Shown here piece after piece: positions 12,780 through 24,000 of a stretch of DNA of 64,000 bases. A program made the position numbers and the translations under genes. The notes beneath the pieces were generated by a model. It did no database searches and had not been told where the DNA came from. It saw only the letters and a program-made list of their open reading frames with translations. Each line of letters starts with the position of its first letter. Position 1 is the stretch's first letter. The DNA is from Anaeramoeba flamelloides (lineage: Eukaryota; Metamonada; Anaeramoebidae): assembly GCA_027625915.1 (NCBI GenBank), contig JANTQA010000070.1, positions 8,251,001 to 8,315,000 on the forward strand, read 5' to 3'.

Positions 12780-13350
12780 CTGAAAATTTTTTAAAGGTTG
12801 ATATAAAAAAATCTCATTATTAGTGGATCTATTATTGAATTGAAAATAAAAAATTTCATGAAATATTAATACAGATTGAATCAATAACCTATGGTTATTT
12901 AAAAATATATTCTTTGAAATATTTCCAAAAAATGAAAAAAAAAGGTATGTTTTTTAGAGAGAAGAATGTGTGAGCAATTTCTATAAAAAACACAGTAGTA
13001 AGGTAAACAGACAAAAAAGATTTTTTAAACAATAAAACAAATTTAACATCTTTCAATTCTATTGGTAGATATATCAAGATGAAAAATCTCTTCAGAATAC
13101 GATTTTTTCAGTTAAAAATAAAATAATAAACATTAATTTTAACTAAAAAATAAATATCATATAAAATCAAGATCAGAAATTTAGATAATTATTATTTAAT
13201 TGATGTAATACATACTTAGAGTAAATTAAATTACCATATAGAATCAATAAATGATTGTTAATAATTTTATATATTTAATTTTTTTCAAAAAAATAGATTT
13301 TTAAAAAAATATTTGATAATCAATTTACCCTCTTTTTTTGAATGAGCTTA
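12780..13350 (+). mobile_element. Family C element, copy 2 (diverged)
   Basis: It aligns along its length with 10705-11290; shared stretches include ATTAGTGG, AAAATAATAAACA and TCAAGATCAGAAATTTA. The right end GAATGAGCTTA corresponds to the family end but has decayed, and the left end is not clear. On the minus strand 12895-13077 remains open and includes FFFIFWKYFKEYIF, which aligns with the coding-like stretch of copies 1 and 3. Confidence 0.6.
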
Positions 13351-14267
13351 TTTTTATATTTTAAAAAGTGAAAAAATAAAAAATTCTAAAAAATTAAATA
13401 CAAATAATTTTTTAATTGGACTTATACTTTTGTACAAATACTTTAAATTAAATATTTATTTGTTGTATAAACCTTTCAAATTATAAAATTTTATAAAAAA
13501 AAAAAACTCCTTTTTTATTCATTAAAAAATGTAAAATTAAGTTCTAGAGGTCTTTTACTTAAATTTCTAAAAAGAAATTTTAAGCGGAAAATCATAAATT
13601 TCACGATTGTTCATATAGAAAGGGCATAACAAAAATTATCTATATGGTTTAAAAAGAAAAAAAAAATTACAAGAAAATAATAAAGAACAGATTGACAAAG
13701 AAAAGAAAAAGTTTAGGAGGAGTTTATAATAAAGAATTGATAAAAAAAAAAATCAAAAACAAAGAATATACAATCCTTGAATTAATACATCTAAAATCAT
13801 AGTCATGATATTTTCAGTTCATTTAATATTATTTTAATAGTTGATCATAGATGTTCATTTCTGTAGCAGTTGTTTAATTACAGTTATTTCTTTTTTCTTG
13901 TTGATCTGATTTACTTTAAACTTTTGGTATTTTTCGCCTTCCGTTTTTCTTTTCTAATTTTCAACTTAGCCATACTTTCATATTCCAGTATCTCAGTGTT
14001 AACAAGTAGTTAGGTGATTCTTCTTCCTTTGTAACACCACTTCTCAATATAAAGGAAACACAACCAAGAAAAAATGAAAAAAAAAAAAAAAAAAATACAT
14101 CTAAGAAATCCTATGTTTAACTCGTATTTCAAACAATCGTTAAAAAAAAAAATTCAAAATTTTAAAACGATCAATAAATAATATACCTAGACAATATTCT
14201 TTTATTAATTGTGTTCCAATAATTCGGTTATTAACTTTTTTTGAAAATGAATTTATTTTCACATAAA

Positions 14268-16901
14268 TCACTTTTCTTTAGTTAGAATTAAAATTGAAAC
14301 ATATTTTTTAAATTTTCTAATTAAAATATTTGAAATCTTTTCCGCAATATCGATATCCTTTGCGACAATTACTGTTGGTTTATTTGGATATTTGCCTAAT
14401 AATATCTGTACATTTTTGGGAATTCTTTTGGTAGTAAATTTTGAATGGTGAATACAAATGGAATTTTTGACTTTGCTTGAAGTCTCGATATCATTTTCAT
14501 TTTGGGTGTAAATTAAAAGCGTATTTTTTAAAAATGACAAAGCATCATTTTTTGATATTTGTGGAGCAAACCTTTTTGACTGGTTTGAAATTTCAATTAA
14601 AATTTTTTTAATTGCAAGCTTTTTTTCTAAGGGTGTCTCGCCAGTTATAGAATTTGAATAATCTATTTGAAAAAGCACAGGGCATAATATTGTAGGTGGT
14701 GTATTATCAAAAAAATGGTTTGCTGATTGTAAAATTTGATCGATTTGCATGGAGGGGAAAAAACTAAATAAAGTTAACATTTCAGAAAAATTCAACTTGA
14801 AAAGTTTTTCCTTGAGTTGATTCAAAATACCGAGTGCAATGAAAAGTGGGAAGGTGGAATCTTTAATTAGTATATAATCCCAGAGCTCGTGTATTTGGTT
14901 CATTGAGAAAGAATGCGAAAATAAAGTCAAAAACCAAGAGATCGAATAATACATCGGATCCTCGATTCCAGAATCAAATAAATGGATCTTCAATCTTGGT
15001 AAATGATAGGAAATTAAGCAATCAAAAATTCTTAATGTTTGTTTAAATTTGATACCATTTTGTTCCGCGAGATGTAACAATTCATATTTGTAAACTATTG
15101 TCTCAAATAAAGAATAAGCTAACCCCAATTTTCCCGGAGTTAAGACAGCGACAGCCGCAGCCACAGAATCAAGGCCCTGCCAATAAGAGATTTCCTTATG
15201 CTCTTCTTTAGAGCACCATGCAAACAATAACATTTTTACCATTTTTTTGCCATCTTCGGTTAATAAAAAGGGATGATATTGATGGCAACGCACAACATCT
15301 TTTTCAATCTGTTCCATTTCTAATCTTCTGATATTTAGATTGTTAATTGTGCTTGAAAACTTTAATTTGTCCATCGTTTCATTACTTTTTTCAAGTTCAT
15401 TGTCTGTTATATTTAAAATTCTTGTCCAAATTTCAATTCTATATAAATCTGGTATTTTGTTTGTTTTGATGTATTTTATTAAAGATCTTTTCGATTCTGA
15501 AGAATTATTTAATAATTTTTTGAAAGTTATTAATTCGTTAAAAATTTTCATTTGTTTTCCATTAATACCTTTTTTAAGTCTACCACTGTTATATCTATCA
15601 TTACCATTCTTATTTTTATTGTTATTATTATGGTTATGGTTATTATCATTAATAATCGTATTAATATTGCCATTTGTGGTAGTTGTATCAGTGTTGTTAA
15701 TATTCATATTAAGATTGATATTAATTTTTGGATAAATAATTAATTTTGAATTATGGACAAAATTGTATTGTTTGGGAATTTTCGTAGGGACGTTTTCGAA
15801 AATATTCGTTTTTTTTGCAATAAATACAATTTTTGAAAATTCTTTTTCAATGTCGCCTCCTAATTTTTTCCAACAATAATAATGATCTTCAATATTTAAA
15901 TTCTCAAATTCTTTTTCTTTTTCTTTTTCTTTTTCTTTGGGAATTTCCTTTTTGTTTTCATTTTCTTTTTCTTCTTTGTTTTTTTTGTCTTGGTTCTTTT
16001 CTTCCTGATTGATATTGTGATCACCATTTTTTCCATTATTCTTTTTTTCGTTTTTTTGATTCTCATTTTTTTGTCGTTGAATTTCAATATTGCTTAGAAT
16101 CGGTTTTTGTTTTAATTGTTTATTTCTAATAATAAAAGGGTGTGATAATAATACCTTTATAGAAGGGCGTATTTTAGAATCTAAAGAAAAACAGCAATAA
16201 AGAAAATCATTTAAATCCAAATATTTAATGAATTTGGAATATTGTTTTTTCGATAAAGACAGATAATCCAAAAAAGGGATTGTAAAAAATTCTTTATTCA
16301 AATATTTACTAAAGTGCTTTATTGGTTTTGAAATTAAAGCCATTAACTCTTTTAAAAAATTAGTGATCCCTTCCTCTCGAATATTTGGTAATAACTGTTT
16401 GCCAAAAAAACTTTCAGTAATAATTAAACCAAGAGACCAAGCAACATTTTTCCACGAATCGAAATGAAAATTACTTGATCTGTTTCTTTGGAACAGAACC
16501 TCTGGAGAAAGGTACCTAATTTGGGAAGCTGTTGGCGGTATTTCTTTATAAGAAATTAAATCACAATACTTGATAAGGTTTGATTCCTTGTTCAGCATGA
16601 TACAATTTGTTGTTAATCTTGGTGGTTGGTATTCGTTTTCTTTCAAATACACGAGTAGATTTAGAAGAGATGAGCACATTTCAATTATTTGATCATGAGT
16701 AAGTGTATCACCAATTTTTAAATTTCTTCCAATAAACTCTTCAACAACAATCAACTTATTCGAGACATCAAACACGCTCAAATATTTTATTAAATTGGGG
16801 TGCTTGAGAGAGATCATTTTCTTCAATTGGTAATATAATACCTCACAGAATTTCTTCCCTTCATATACTTGGGTTGATACTGCACGTTGTTGTCCTGACA
16901 T
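14268..16901 (-). CDS. TBCK: TBC domain-containing kinase-like protein (TBCK)
   Basis: Single exon, 877 residues from MSGQQRAV. The frame extends upstream only through a TTG. Human TBCK has the same three-part layout and nearly the same length. Residues 1-270 are a pseudokinase: HPNLIKYLSVF and LSPEVLF are recognisable, but the catalytic HRD and DFG are replaced (TTNCIM, YCDLI). Residues about 270-450 are Lys/Glu/Asn low complexity. Residues about 460-770 are a Rab-GAP TBC domain with both catalytic fingers, IEKDVVRCHQYHPFL (IxxDxxR) and SYWQGLDS (YxQ), then WFLTLFSHSF and HELWDYIL. The C-terminal 75 residues are rhodanese-like (SICIHHSKF...VSILILTKEK). In animals TBCK belongs to the FERRY complex on early endosomes and affects mTOR signalling; GAP activity here is plausible but inferred. 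Confidence 0.95.
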   Translation of the reverse strand: MSGQQRAVSTQVYEGKKFCEVLYYQLKKMISLKHPNLIKYLSVFDVSNKLIVVEEFIGRNLKIGDTLTHDQIIEMCSSLLNLLVYLKENEYQPPRLTTNCIMLNKESNLIKYCDLISYKEIPPTASQIRYLSPEVLFQRNRSSNFHFDSWKNVAWSLGLIITESFFGKQLLPNIREEGITNFLKELMALISKPIKHFSKYLNKEFFTIPFLDYLSLSKKQYSKFIKYLDLNDFLYCCFSLDSKIRPSIKVLLSHPFIIRNKQLKQKPILSNIEIQRQKNENQKNEKKNNGKNGDHNINQEEKNQDKKNKEEKENENKKEIPKEKEKEKEKEFENLNIEDHYYCWKKLGGDIEKEFSKIVFIAKKTNIFENVPTKIPKQYNFVHNSKLIIYPKININLNMNINNTDTTTTNGNINTIINDNNHNHNNNNKNKNGNDRYNSGRLKKGINGKQMKIFNELITFKKLLNNSSESKRSLIKYIKTNKIPDLYRIEIWTRILNITDNELEKSNETMDKLKFSSTINNLNIRRLEMEQIEKDVVRCHQYHPFLLTEDGKKMVKMLLFAWCSKEEHKEISYWQGLDSVAAAVAVLTPGKLGLAYSLFETIVYKYELLHLAEQNGIKFKQTLRIFDCLISYHLPRLKIHLFDSGIEDPMYYSISWFLTLFSHSFSMNQIHELWDYILIKDSTFPLFIALGILNQLKEKLFKLNFSEMLTLFSFFPSMQIDQILQSANHFFDNTPPTILCPVLFQIDYSNSITGETPLEKKLAIKKILIEISNQSKRFAPQISKNDALSFLKNTLLIYTQNENDIETSSKVKNSICIHHSKFTTKRIPKNVQILLGKYPNKPTVIVAKDIDIAEKISNILIRKFKKYVSILILTKEK

Positions 16902-17883
16902 TTCAATCAAGATGTTTTTTGTTTTTTTCGATTTGTGTTTTGAAAGATCAGTTTTTTTGGTCTTGTGAAAGTTTGTTCTGTTTTAAGGCACAACTAGCGT
17001 TTATGAAGTTTTTGGTCTTGAAAAATAAAATAAAAAAGGTTGTAAAATGAAAGTTTGTTGAGAAATATTTTAGAAAAAAATGAAATTATTCCAAAATCTC
17101 TTAATATCCTGCCAAACTATTATTTAATGAAAACATTTCTGTTCTTTGCCACTAGTTTATTAGTTTTACTCCAGTGTTATTAATCACAAGATGTAATATC
17201 CTTGTTTTTTGAAAAGAAAAAAACATAACAAGTATTTGAAATTGAAAGTGGAGAAATAGTCATTTGTTTTTTCCTTTTTTTCAATTGTTCGATTTGTTTT
17301 AATTTATGACTCTTTGTTGACATATATATAAAATAAACATTTTACAAATACACAAAACAAGAAAGCAGAAATTATTGTCAATTTCAACAAACTTCATTTG
17401 AAAAAGGAAGTTCTGGAAAATAAGATTAAAATGAAAAACCCAAAATGAAGTGAAAATTATTTCTCATTTATTTTTAAAAATACCAGTAATATTTTGAGTT
17501 TATTAAACTGTCAATTCTTCTTCCTTTACTACTCTCAAGGGGCCAATTTGACTCAGATAATCTATAGTTTCTAATTAATCAGACATTTTCTATTTATAGA
17601 TTCCTGAAAATTTCAACTCTACTTTTTTTCACTAAAGAATTGTGATGATCACTTCGGTTATAATGATATTTTACTATATTACAAGACAATTTTATAAAAT
17701 TTCCTAGAACCAAACTTTATCTCGGTAAAATCATTAAATCATCATAAATCTAAAAAATACAATTAAAATAATTTTTTTTTTATTCTGCATTTTGAATGAT
17801 TAAGTAATTTTTTCGAGATGAAAATTATTTTTTTAAAAAAGAATAAATAATTGAATTATATAAAGAAAAAAGAAGAAGAAAAT

Positions 17884-17917
<34 letters not shown>

Positions 17918-18013
17918 AAAAGAAAAGTAAAAATGAAAAAAGTAAATGAAAACAAAAATGAAAATGAAAAAAAATTCAAGATAAAAAGAATAAAAAATTA
18001 AAAAAAATTCCTC
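16902..18013. other. Intergenic region between TBCK and TRS120
   Basis: No gene is seen. Positions 17370-17510 (AACAAACTTCATTTG, AAAATGAAGTGAAAATTA, then AATACCAGTA) resemble the centre of family A at 49670-49760, so a degraded copy is likely. A run of 31 A occurs at 17885-17915. Confidence 0.5.
17885..17915. repeat. Poly(A) tract, 31 bp
   Basis: Uninterrupted A homopolymer on the plus strand, about 100 bp past the stop codon of the minus-strand TRS120 gene. Confidence 0.9.
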
Positions 18014-21000
18014 TTATTTATCATTCTTTGTAATTGTAATGATTGTGGGCTCCTTTGCATAAAATTTAGTGGGTTTATGGCTAAATGAATATTTTATTTG
18101 GATTTCGTATTTCCCTTTCCCAAGAAAACAAATAAAGAAGGTTTCTTTCTTTGTTTGCAATGATTGTATATCAATATTTTTTTTTTCAAGAGATCCTAAC
18201 CATAATATTGCTCTTTCAGGTTTTTTCAAATGGTCTATTGAAAATTTCCCCTTTTTGTTGTCAAACTTATTATTATTCTTGGTTTGCGATAATAATTGTC
18301 CACCAGAATATATGAAAATTTTATAATTTATTTTAATATCATTTTGCTCATTGTTTTTCAACATGATATCTATTGGAGCAAATTCTGCGATTTTATATTT
18401 TTTTTGTAATTTTAAATTTATTGAAAAATCTGTTTGATCGATCAATTTGATAAATTTGTTTGGGATTTTCAAATTGTGTAATAAAAGAATTCCTTTTGTA
18501 CCAAAATTATTTTCCCATTCAACTTTTAATTGTTCTAATAATGTTCTTTTAAATTTCATGTTTTTTTTAATTTGGATGGTTTTAATCTGTGAGGGCCTTG
18601 AGTGATGGATATTCATATATTTATCACTCATTTCTGAAAAGGGTATTTTTGTTTTCTTATATTGATCTAAATCAAAGTCTTTAATTGGCAATAATAATCT
18701 TCGGCTTTCATTTTTTGGAATATTAATTTTTTTTTTATAAAAATAACTATTTCTGAGTTTTTTATTTTTTATTCTATTATAATAATAATTGTCATCTTCG
18801 TCTTCTTGATGATCGTCCACATTATCAATATTTTGATATTTGATTATTGGGACGGCCTTTTCAATTTTCTTGTCTTTGTCCCTGTATATGCTGTTATTGA
18901 ATTGGTTGTTAGTTTTCTTTTCATTTGATTTTCTTTGCTCCTTTTCTGCTTTTTTTTTGTTTGGGTCAAATGGTATTTCATCATTATTCTCATTGTCATT
19001 ATTATTTATCGTTATTTCGATTTCTTTTGTTTTATCACCATTAAAATCATTTACAAAACTTGTTGAATCTTTACTTGGTATTTTTGTCCCTTCCAATTGT
19101 TCATCATCTAAAGCAATGACATCTTCAAAATCAGAGTTATCTTGGTTTTCAATTTTTTTCTCTGTACCTTTATCATTTTCATTTTCATTTTCATTTTGAT
19201 TCTTTTTCTCTGATTTATTTTCATTTTCATTTTCAATTTCATTTTCAATTTCTTTTGAATTTTCGTTTTTAATTTCAATTTGTTTCCCATTATTTAATTT
19301 TATCTTTTCTTGATTATTCTTTTTTGAATTATTTTTTTTTGTTAATATTAATCCTTTCACTGTAATGTTATTTTTTGTTTTATTAATTAAATCAAAACCA
19401 ATGGTATATAGTCTATCATTATTCTTTTTAGGCGTTGTATTGTTTTTCTGTTGTAATTGATTAAACAGTTGGTTATTTGAATTCATTAAAAAAAAATCTG
19501 TAATTTTAATTCCTGGATTTACTGTGATATGATAATCGATTTTTGTTTCTCTAATTAATAAATCTAGATTTGGATCTTTCAAATCTCCCTGTGTTTGTCC
19601 ATTCCTGATCCTAAAAGAAACTTCAGAGATATGATCATTAGGACAAAAATATATTGGAAATAAAAATTCAGATTGTGGATTCAATGGTAAAAAGGATCTT
19701 AAAGATTTAGGATAATACACCAAATATGGGGGGAAATATTTTTCATATAATATTCTAGTATCATGGATTTGATATTTTTGGGAATAGCCCAAGGTATAAT
19801 TAAAATCAATTTGATCTATTCTTTTATTACCACAATTTTTAAACTTGAGAAAGCATTTATAGAATTCGCCTTCAATTAGTGTTAAATTTAACGATCCAAT
19901 GGGTTCAACCGAAAGTAAGGGTATTTCTGGATATATGATTAATTGCTTTGATAAATTTATTGGATGATAAAATTTAAGATTTTTAATTTCAATAATAATG
20001 TTTTTCAAAATTAAATTTTCGCATTCTTGGGTTGAATGGAAAGGTAAATCTAATTTACATTGCTTGATCTTTGCAGGTATTTTTACAGAAAATGGTATTG
20101 AATAGAAATGTTCCCAATCGGATTCAATATATATCCGATCAATTTCTAAGTCAAAAGAGAATGGGTTTGATAAAGTGATTTGCAAATTCATTGTGTCGTT
20201 TGCTAATTGTTCAATAAGGTGCTGTCTTTTTATTTTTAAGTTTTTTAATCGGTGATTCCGAAAGGCATCTGTTTCGTAGTCATAAATTTTTGATTGGGAA
20301 ACTTCATTTGAATGGAGCAATGGAATACCCGATTGTTCAAGTTTTATATGGAAACTTTCAATTGTTGGGAAACCTGAATTATAAAATGATAATTTTTTAG
20401 AGAATTTCTCAGTATTTTGAAGAATTTTTCCAAAATATCTTTGCTGGCTTGGCTTAATTTCCAAATAAAAATTTTTTAAATAATAAATAATTAATTGATA
20501 TAATTTTTCGTAATATCCTAATTTTTTAGTTACTTCAATTAATTGAACAAGAATATTCATTTGGATACCAACCCATTTACGATCACTTTTAATAATTTTT
20601 TTAGTTTCCTTTTTATCATTTTTTTTGTTGGTCTTGTTGTTTTCATTTTCATCATAATTGGAGTTGTCACTGTTGCTATTAGTCTTTGGGGTTTCATTTA
20701 TTTGATCTTGTTGGATTATTTTGAAAATTCCTTCTAATTGGTAATTTTTTGCCGAATATAATAAAAATTCATAAGCCCTTGAAAATTTCATACTACTTAA
20801 AAATAATTGGACAATTTGTTGAAAGCAAAAGGCCATTTTTCTTCTTAAATTATTTTGTTCAAAGATTTTTGCCAAATGAATTAAGAGTGGTAAAACAGAT
20901 GGATTGGTAAAGGAACTAGAAATACTAATCAAGTTTGTTAAAATATCTAAGGCTTCTGTTCTTTCTTCAGTATTTTTTTTATTTAATAATAAATATTTTG

Positions 21001-24000
21001 CAAATTTTATTTCTGCTTCAATTTGAAGGATTTTTGTTTCTGGTTTTAATTTATAAGAGTCAATAATAATTCTAAACTCATCAATAATTGCTTTTCTTTC
21101 AGTTATCTATTCATTATAATTAAAAGATTTTCAAAAAAAAATCAAAGAATATATATATATATGTATATATATATACAATTAGATTATATTTAATTGGATA
21201 ATAAATATTACAAAGAGAATAAAATAAAAATGAAAATTTTTAAAACAATATTCTTACATTAAATTCACTTGAAATATTTTTATTTATAAATGTTTTGATA
21301 CAAATTAAATTTTCCATTGCATTAGCTTGTGTGACAGAATAGGTACTGGCTTTGAATTTCGTGGATTGAAGTGCATCTGTGTAAAAGTATTTTGCTTCAT
21401 AAAAATAACCCAAAAGTAGACAATAATCCCCCTTAATTTTCTTTATTCTACGTTTTAATTCATCACTATCTGGTGAACGGTTATTTCCTGAGCGGAATTG
21501 TTGCTCATATGGTAAATATATATTTGCAGAATTTTCTTTTAAATTTAAAAAATTATTTTGGAGTGTAATTTGGATTGAATGTATAAAATCTTTTATTTGT
21601 GTCCGTAATGATTGCCTCAATTGTGTAGCTGAAGTCTGGGTAAAAAAATATTTTAATCCTTTTTCATGTGGTGGATTTTGGCTTTTTGGATACCCAAATA
21701 CAAAAATCCTAAATTTCCCAGTTCCAAAATATTTTTGTTTTTCTTCTTTATATATCGTTTTTAAATTTTTTTCTTTATGATTCTTTTTATAATCAATAAT
21801 TCCAATTACCCCAATAATTTTTTTATGAATTTGAAAATTTTGATAGCGATTTCGATTATAATCTTTTGTAACAAATTTGATATGTGCTACTTTTTGTTCC
21901 TTATCTGAATTATTCACGAGTTCTTTTTTTTTTTTTTTGTTTTTTTTTGGTTTTTTTTTGTTTTTTTTTAGGTTTTTTAATATTTGGTTTTTTATTTTTT
22001 TTGAAAAAAAAAATGATGCTTATTGTTGTTGTTGAGAAAGAAGTGTAAATTACACTCTATATATCCTTAGACTTAAATTTCGATTCAGAAATTTGTGAAT
22101 AAAATCATAGATTTTACAATTATTAATTAAAGTAAATATTTTCAAACTGTCTATCTTGGTTTAAAATTATTCCATTCAAGTTTGATTTCTTCTAATTTGT
22201 TTTGAATGATTAATCTGTTATTTTTCATAGGGACAACATACTTGTAAAACATGATTAATATTTTTTATTAATTTCCTTTCATAATATTTTAAACATAAAG
22301 GAAAAAATTTATTTGATTTTTTTTTGATTACATAGTAATATCTATTTGAGCAGTTTGTAATTATTCGTTATTTTTAGAATTATTGAACTTGAAGGATAAC
22401 TTGTATACTTTTGAGTTGTAAATAAAGAATTTTGATTTTTTATTATTTTAAAATATTCTTTTGGAGTGTCGTCAAGTGCCGTAGAGTGCCGTAAAGTGCC
22501 TAGGTTTTCTTGTGTTTTTCTATTTTATTTGTTAAGTGTTCTAGGTTTTTTTGAGTTTTCTATTTTATTTGTGAAGCGTTCTAGGTTTTTTTGAGTTTTT
22601 TTTTACTTTAGAAATAAACAAAAAATTTTAATAAATTTTCGGTTTATTTCTAAAGTAAAAAAAACCTAACCAAAATCTATTGATTTTCTAAATAAATAGA
22701 AAACTCAAAAAAACCTAACCAAAATCTATTGATTTTCAGAATAAACGGAAAACTCAAGAAAATCAAACAGCAGTTTTTTTAATTTTAAAAATTTATTTAA
22801 ATTTTGTTTTTATTTCTCAAATCATAAAAAAATGCTAAGGTATGTTTTCGATAATTCAAAAGAATTAAGTAAATAGCGAATTTTGATTTAGCTCTATTCT
22901 TTTAAATGTTAGAAAACCCGAACGTTAATTCCAACTGGTTTGAATTCAATAACTCATTATAATTATAATTATAAATTTCTTTTTTAAGTGCTTAAAATTC
23001 ATGAATTCCAATTTATTTTATTGTTTATTCTTTGATTGAATTTTCTTAATTTTTTAAGATAAGGTAGAGAGAATTTTTTTAATTTTTTTTTATTTATTAA
23101 TTGATATTACCAAAGAAAAAAGTTGTAATTTATGTCCTCTATCCCATTTTGAAATCGGAAATTGAAAATAAAGTGAAAAAAAGGTAGATATAAATTTTTT
23201 AATTTATTTTTGAATTTAATTTTTTTTTATTAAGGTACTAATCTCTATTAAATTTTTTTGCCTACATTTAATCGAGATTGAGAAAATTTTTTGCCAATTA
23301 CTTAGATTTGAAAAGACCTGTTTATTTTCAATATTAAACATATTTCTAGAAAAGAAATCCTAATTTAGAAATTGGCCACAAAAAAAATAATAGAGACTCG
23401 TCACTTAATTGAAATTAATATATTTTCGAATTTAAATTTTGTTTTCGAAATAAGAATTGGTGCCATTCTGTTTATTTTACATATTTCAGTAACACATGTA
23501 TTTATTCAAAATTTTAAATAATTTAAAGTTGTTATTTTATAATTCAATATTTCGAACTCATGTGTTAAAGACTTAATATAAAAGGTTTGTAAAATCAAAT
23601 TTTTAAATTATTAGTTAGAAAATTATAATTAAATAATTGTTTAGAATTATGGTAGGTTTCTTTTGGTCTTTTTTAAATTATAGACTAAATATGAAATTTT
23701 ATCAAAATATTTTGGTAAAGATTTAATCTTTGATAAATCATTTGAAGTTTCTGTTTTTTCTTTATTGAGTTTTAATTCTAAATTGAATAATAATTTCATA
23801 TATTAATGTTAATTTTTTATTTATTTGATTTATTCCCTTTAATAATTAAAATTAAATCCATCTGTGAACATTTGACAAGTATATGTTATTTTTATTATTT
23901 GTAATAAAAGAAAATGTGAAATAAGAGCAAATAAAATAAGTGATGATAAGTTTCCTTGGAATATACCCGGTACTTTTCCTTGATATTATTTTAATAAAAA

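Larger units (their letters stand above)
9411..14267. other. Transposon-rich intergenic region
   Basis: No host gene is seen between the convergent WD40-BAR-SH3 and TBCK genes. Most of it is accounted for by three elements (10705-11290, 11455-12162 and about 12780-13350) plus a short TA microsatellite. The stretch 13350-14267 shows only AT-rich DNA and A or T runs. Confidence 0.6.

Noticed and set aside
15340-15735. 131-codon plus-strand ORF
   Set aside because: It is antisense to the low-complexity and TBC region of TBCK and is a composition shadow.
22466-22505. 10-bp units considered as a CRISPR-like array
   Set aside because: Units are contiguous with no spacers and the genome is nuclear eukaryotic.
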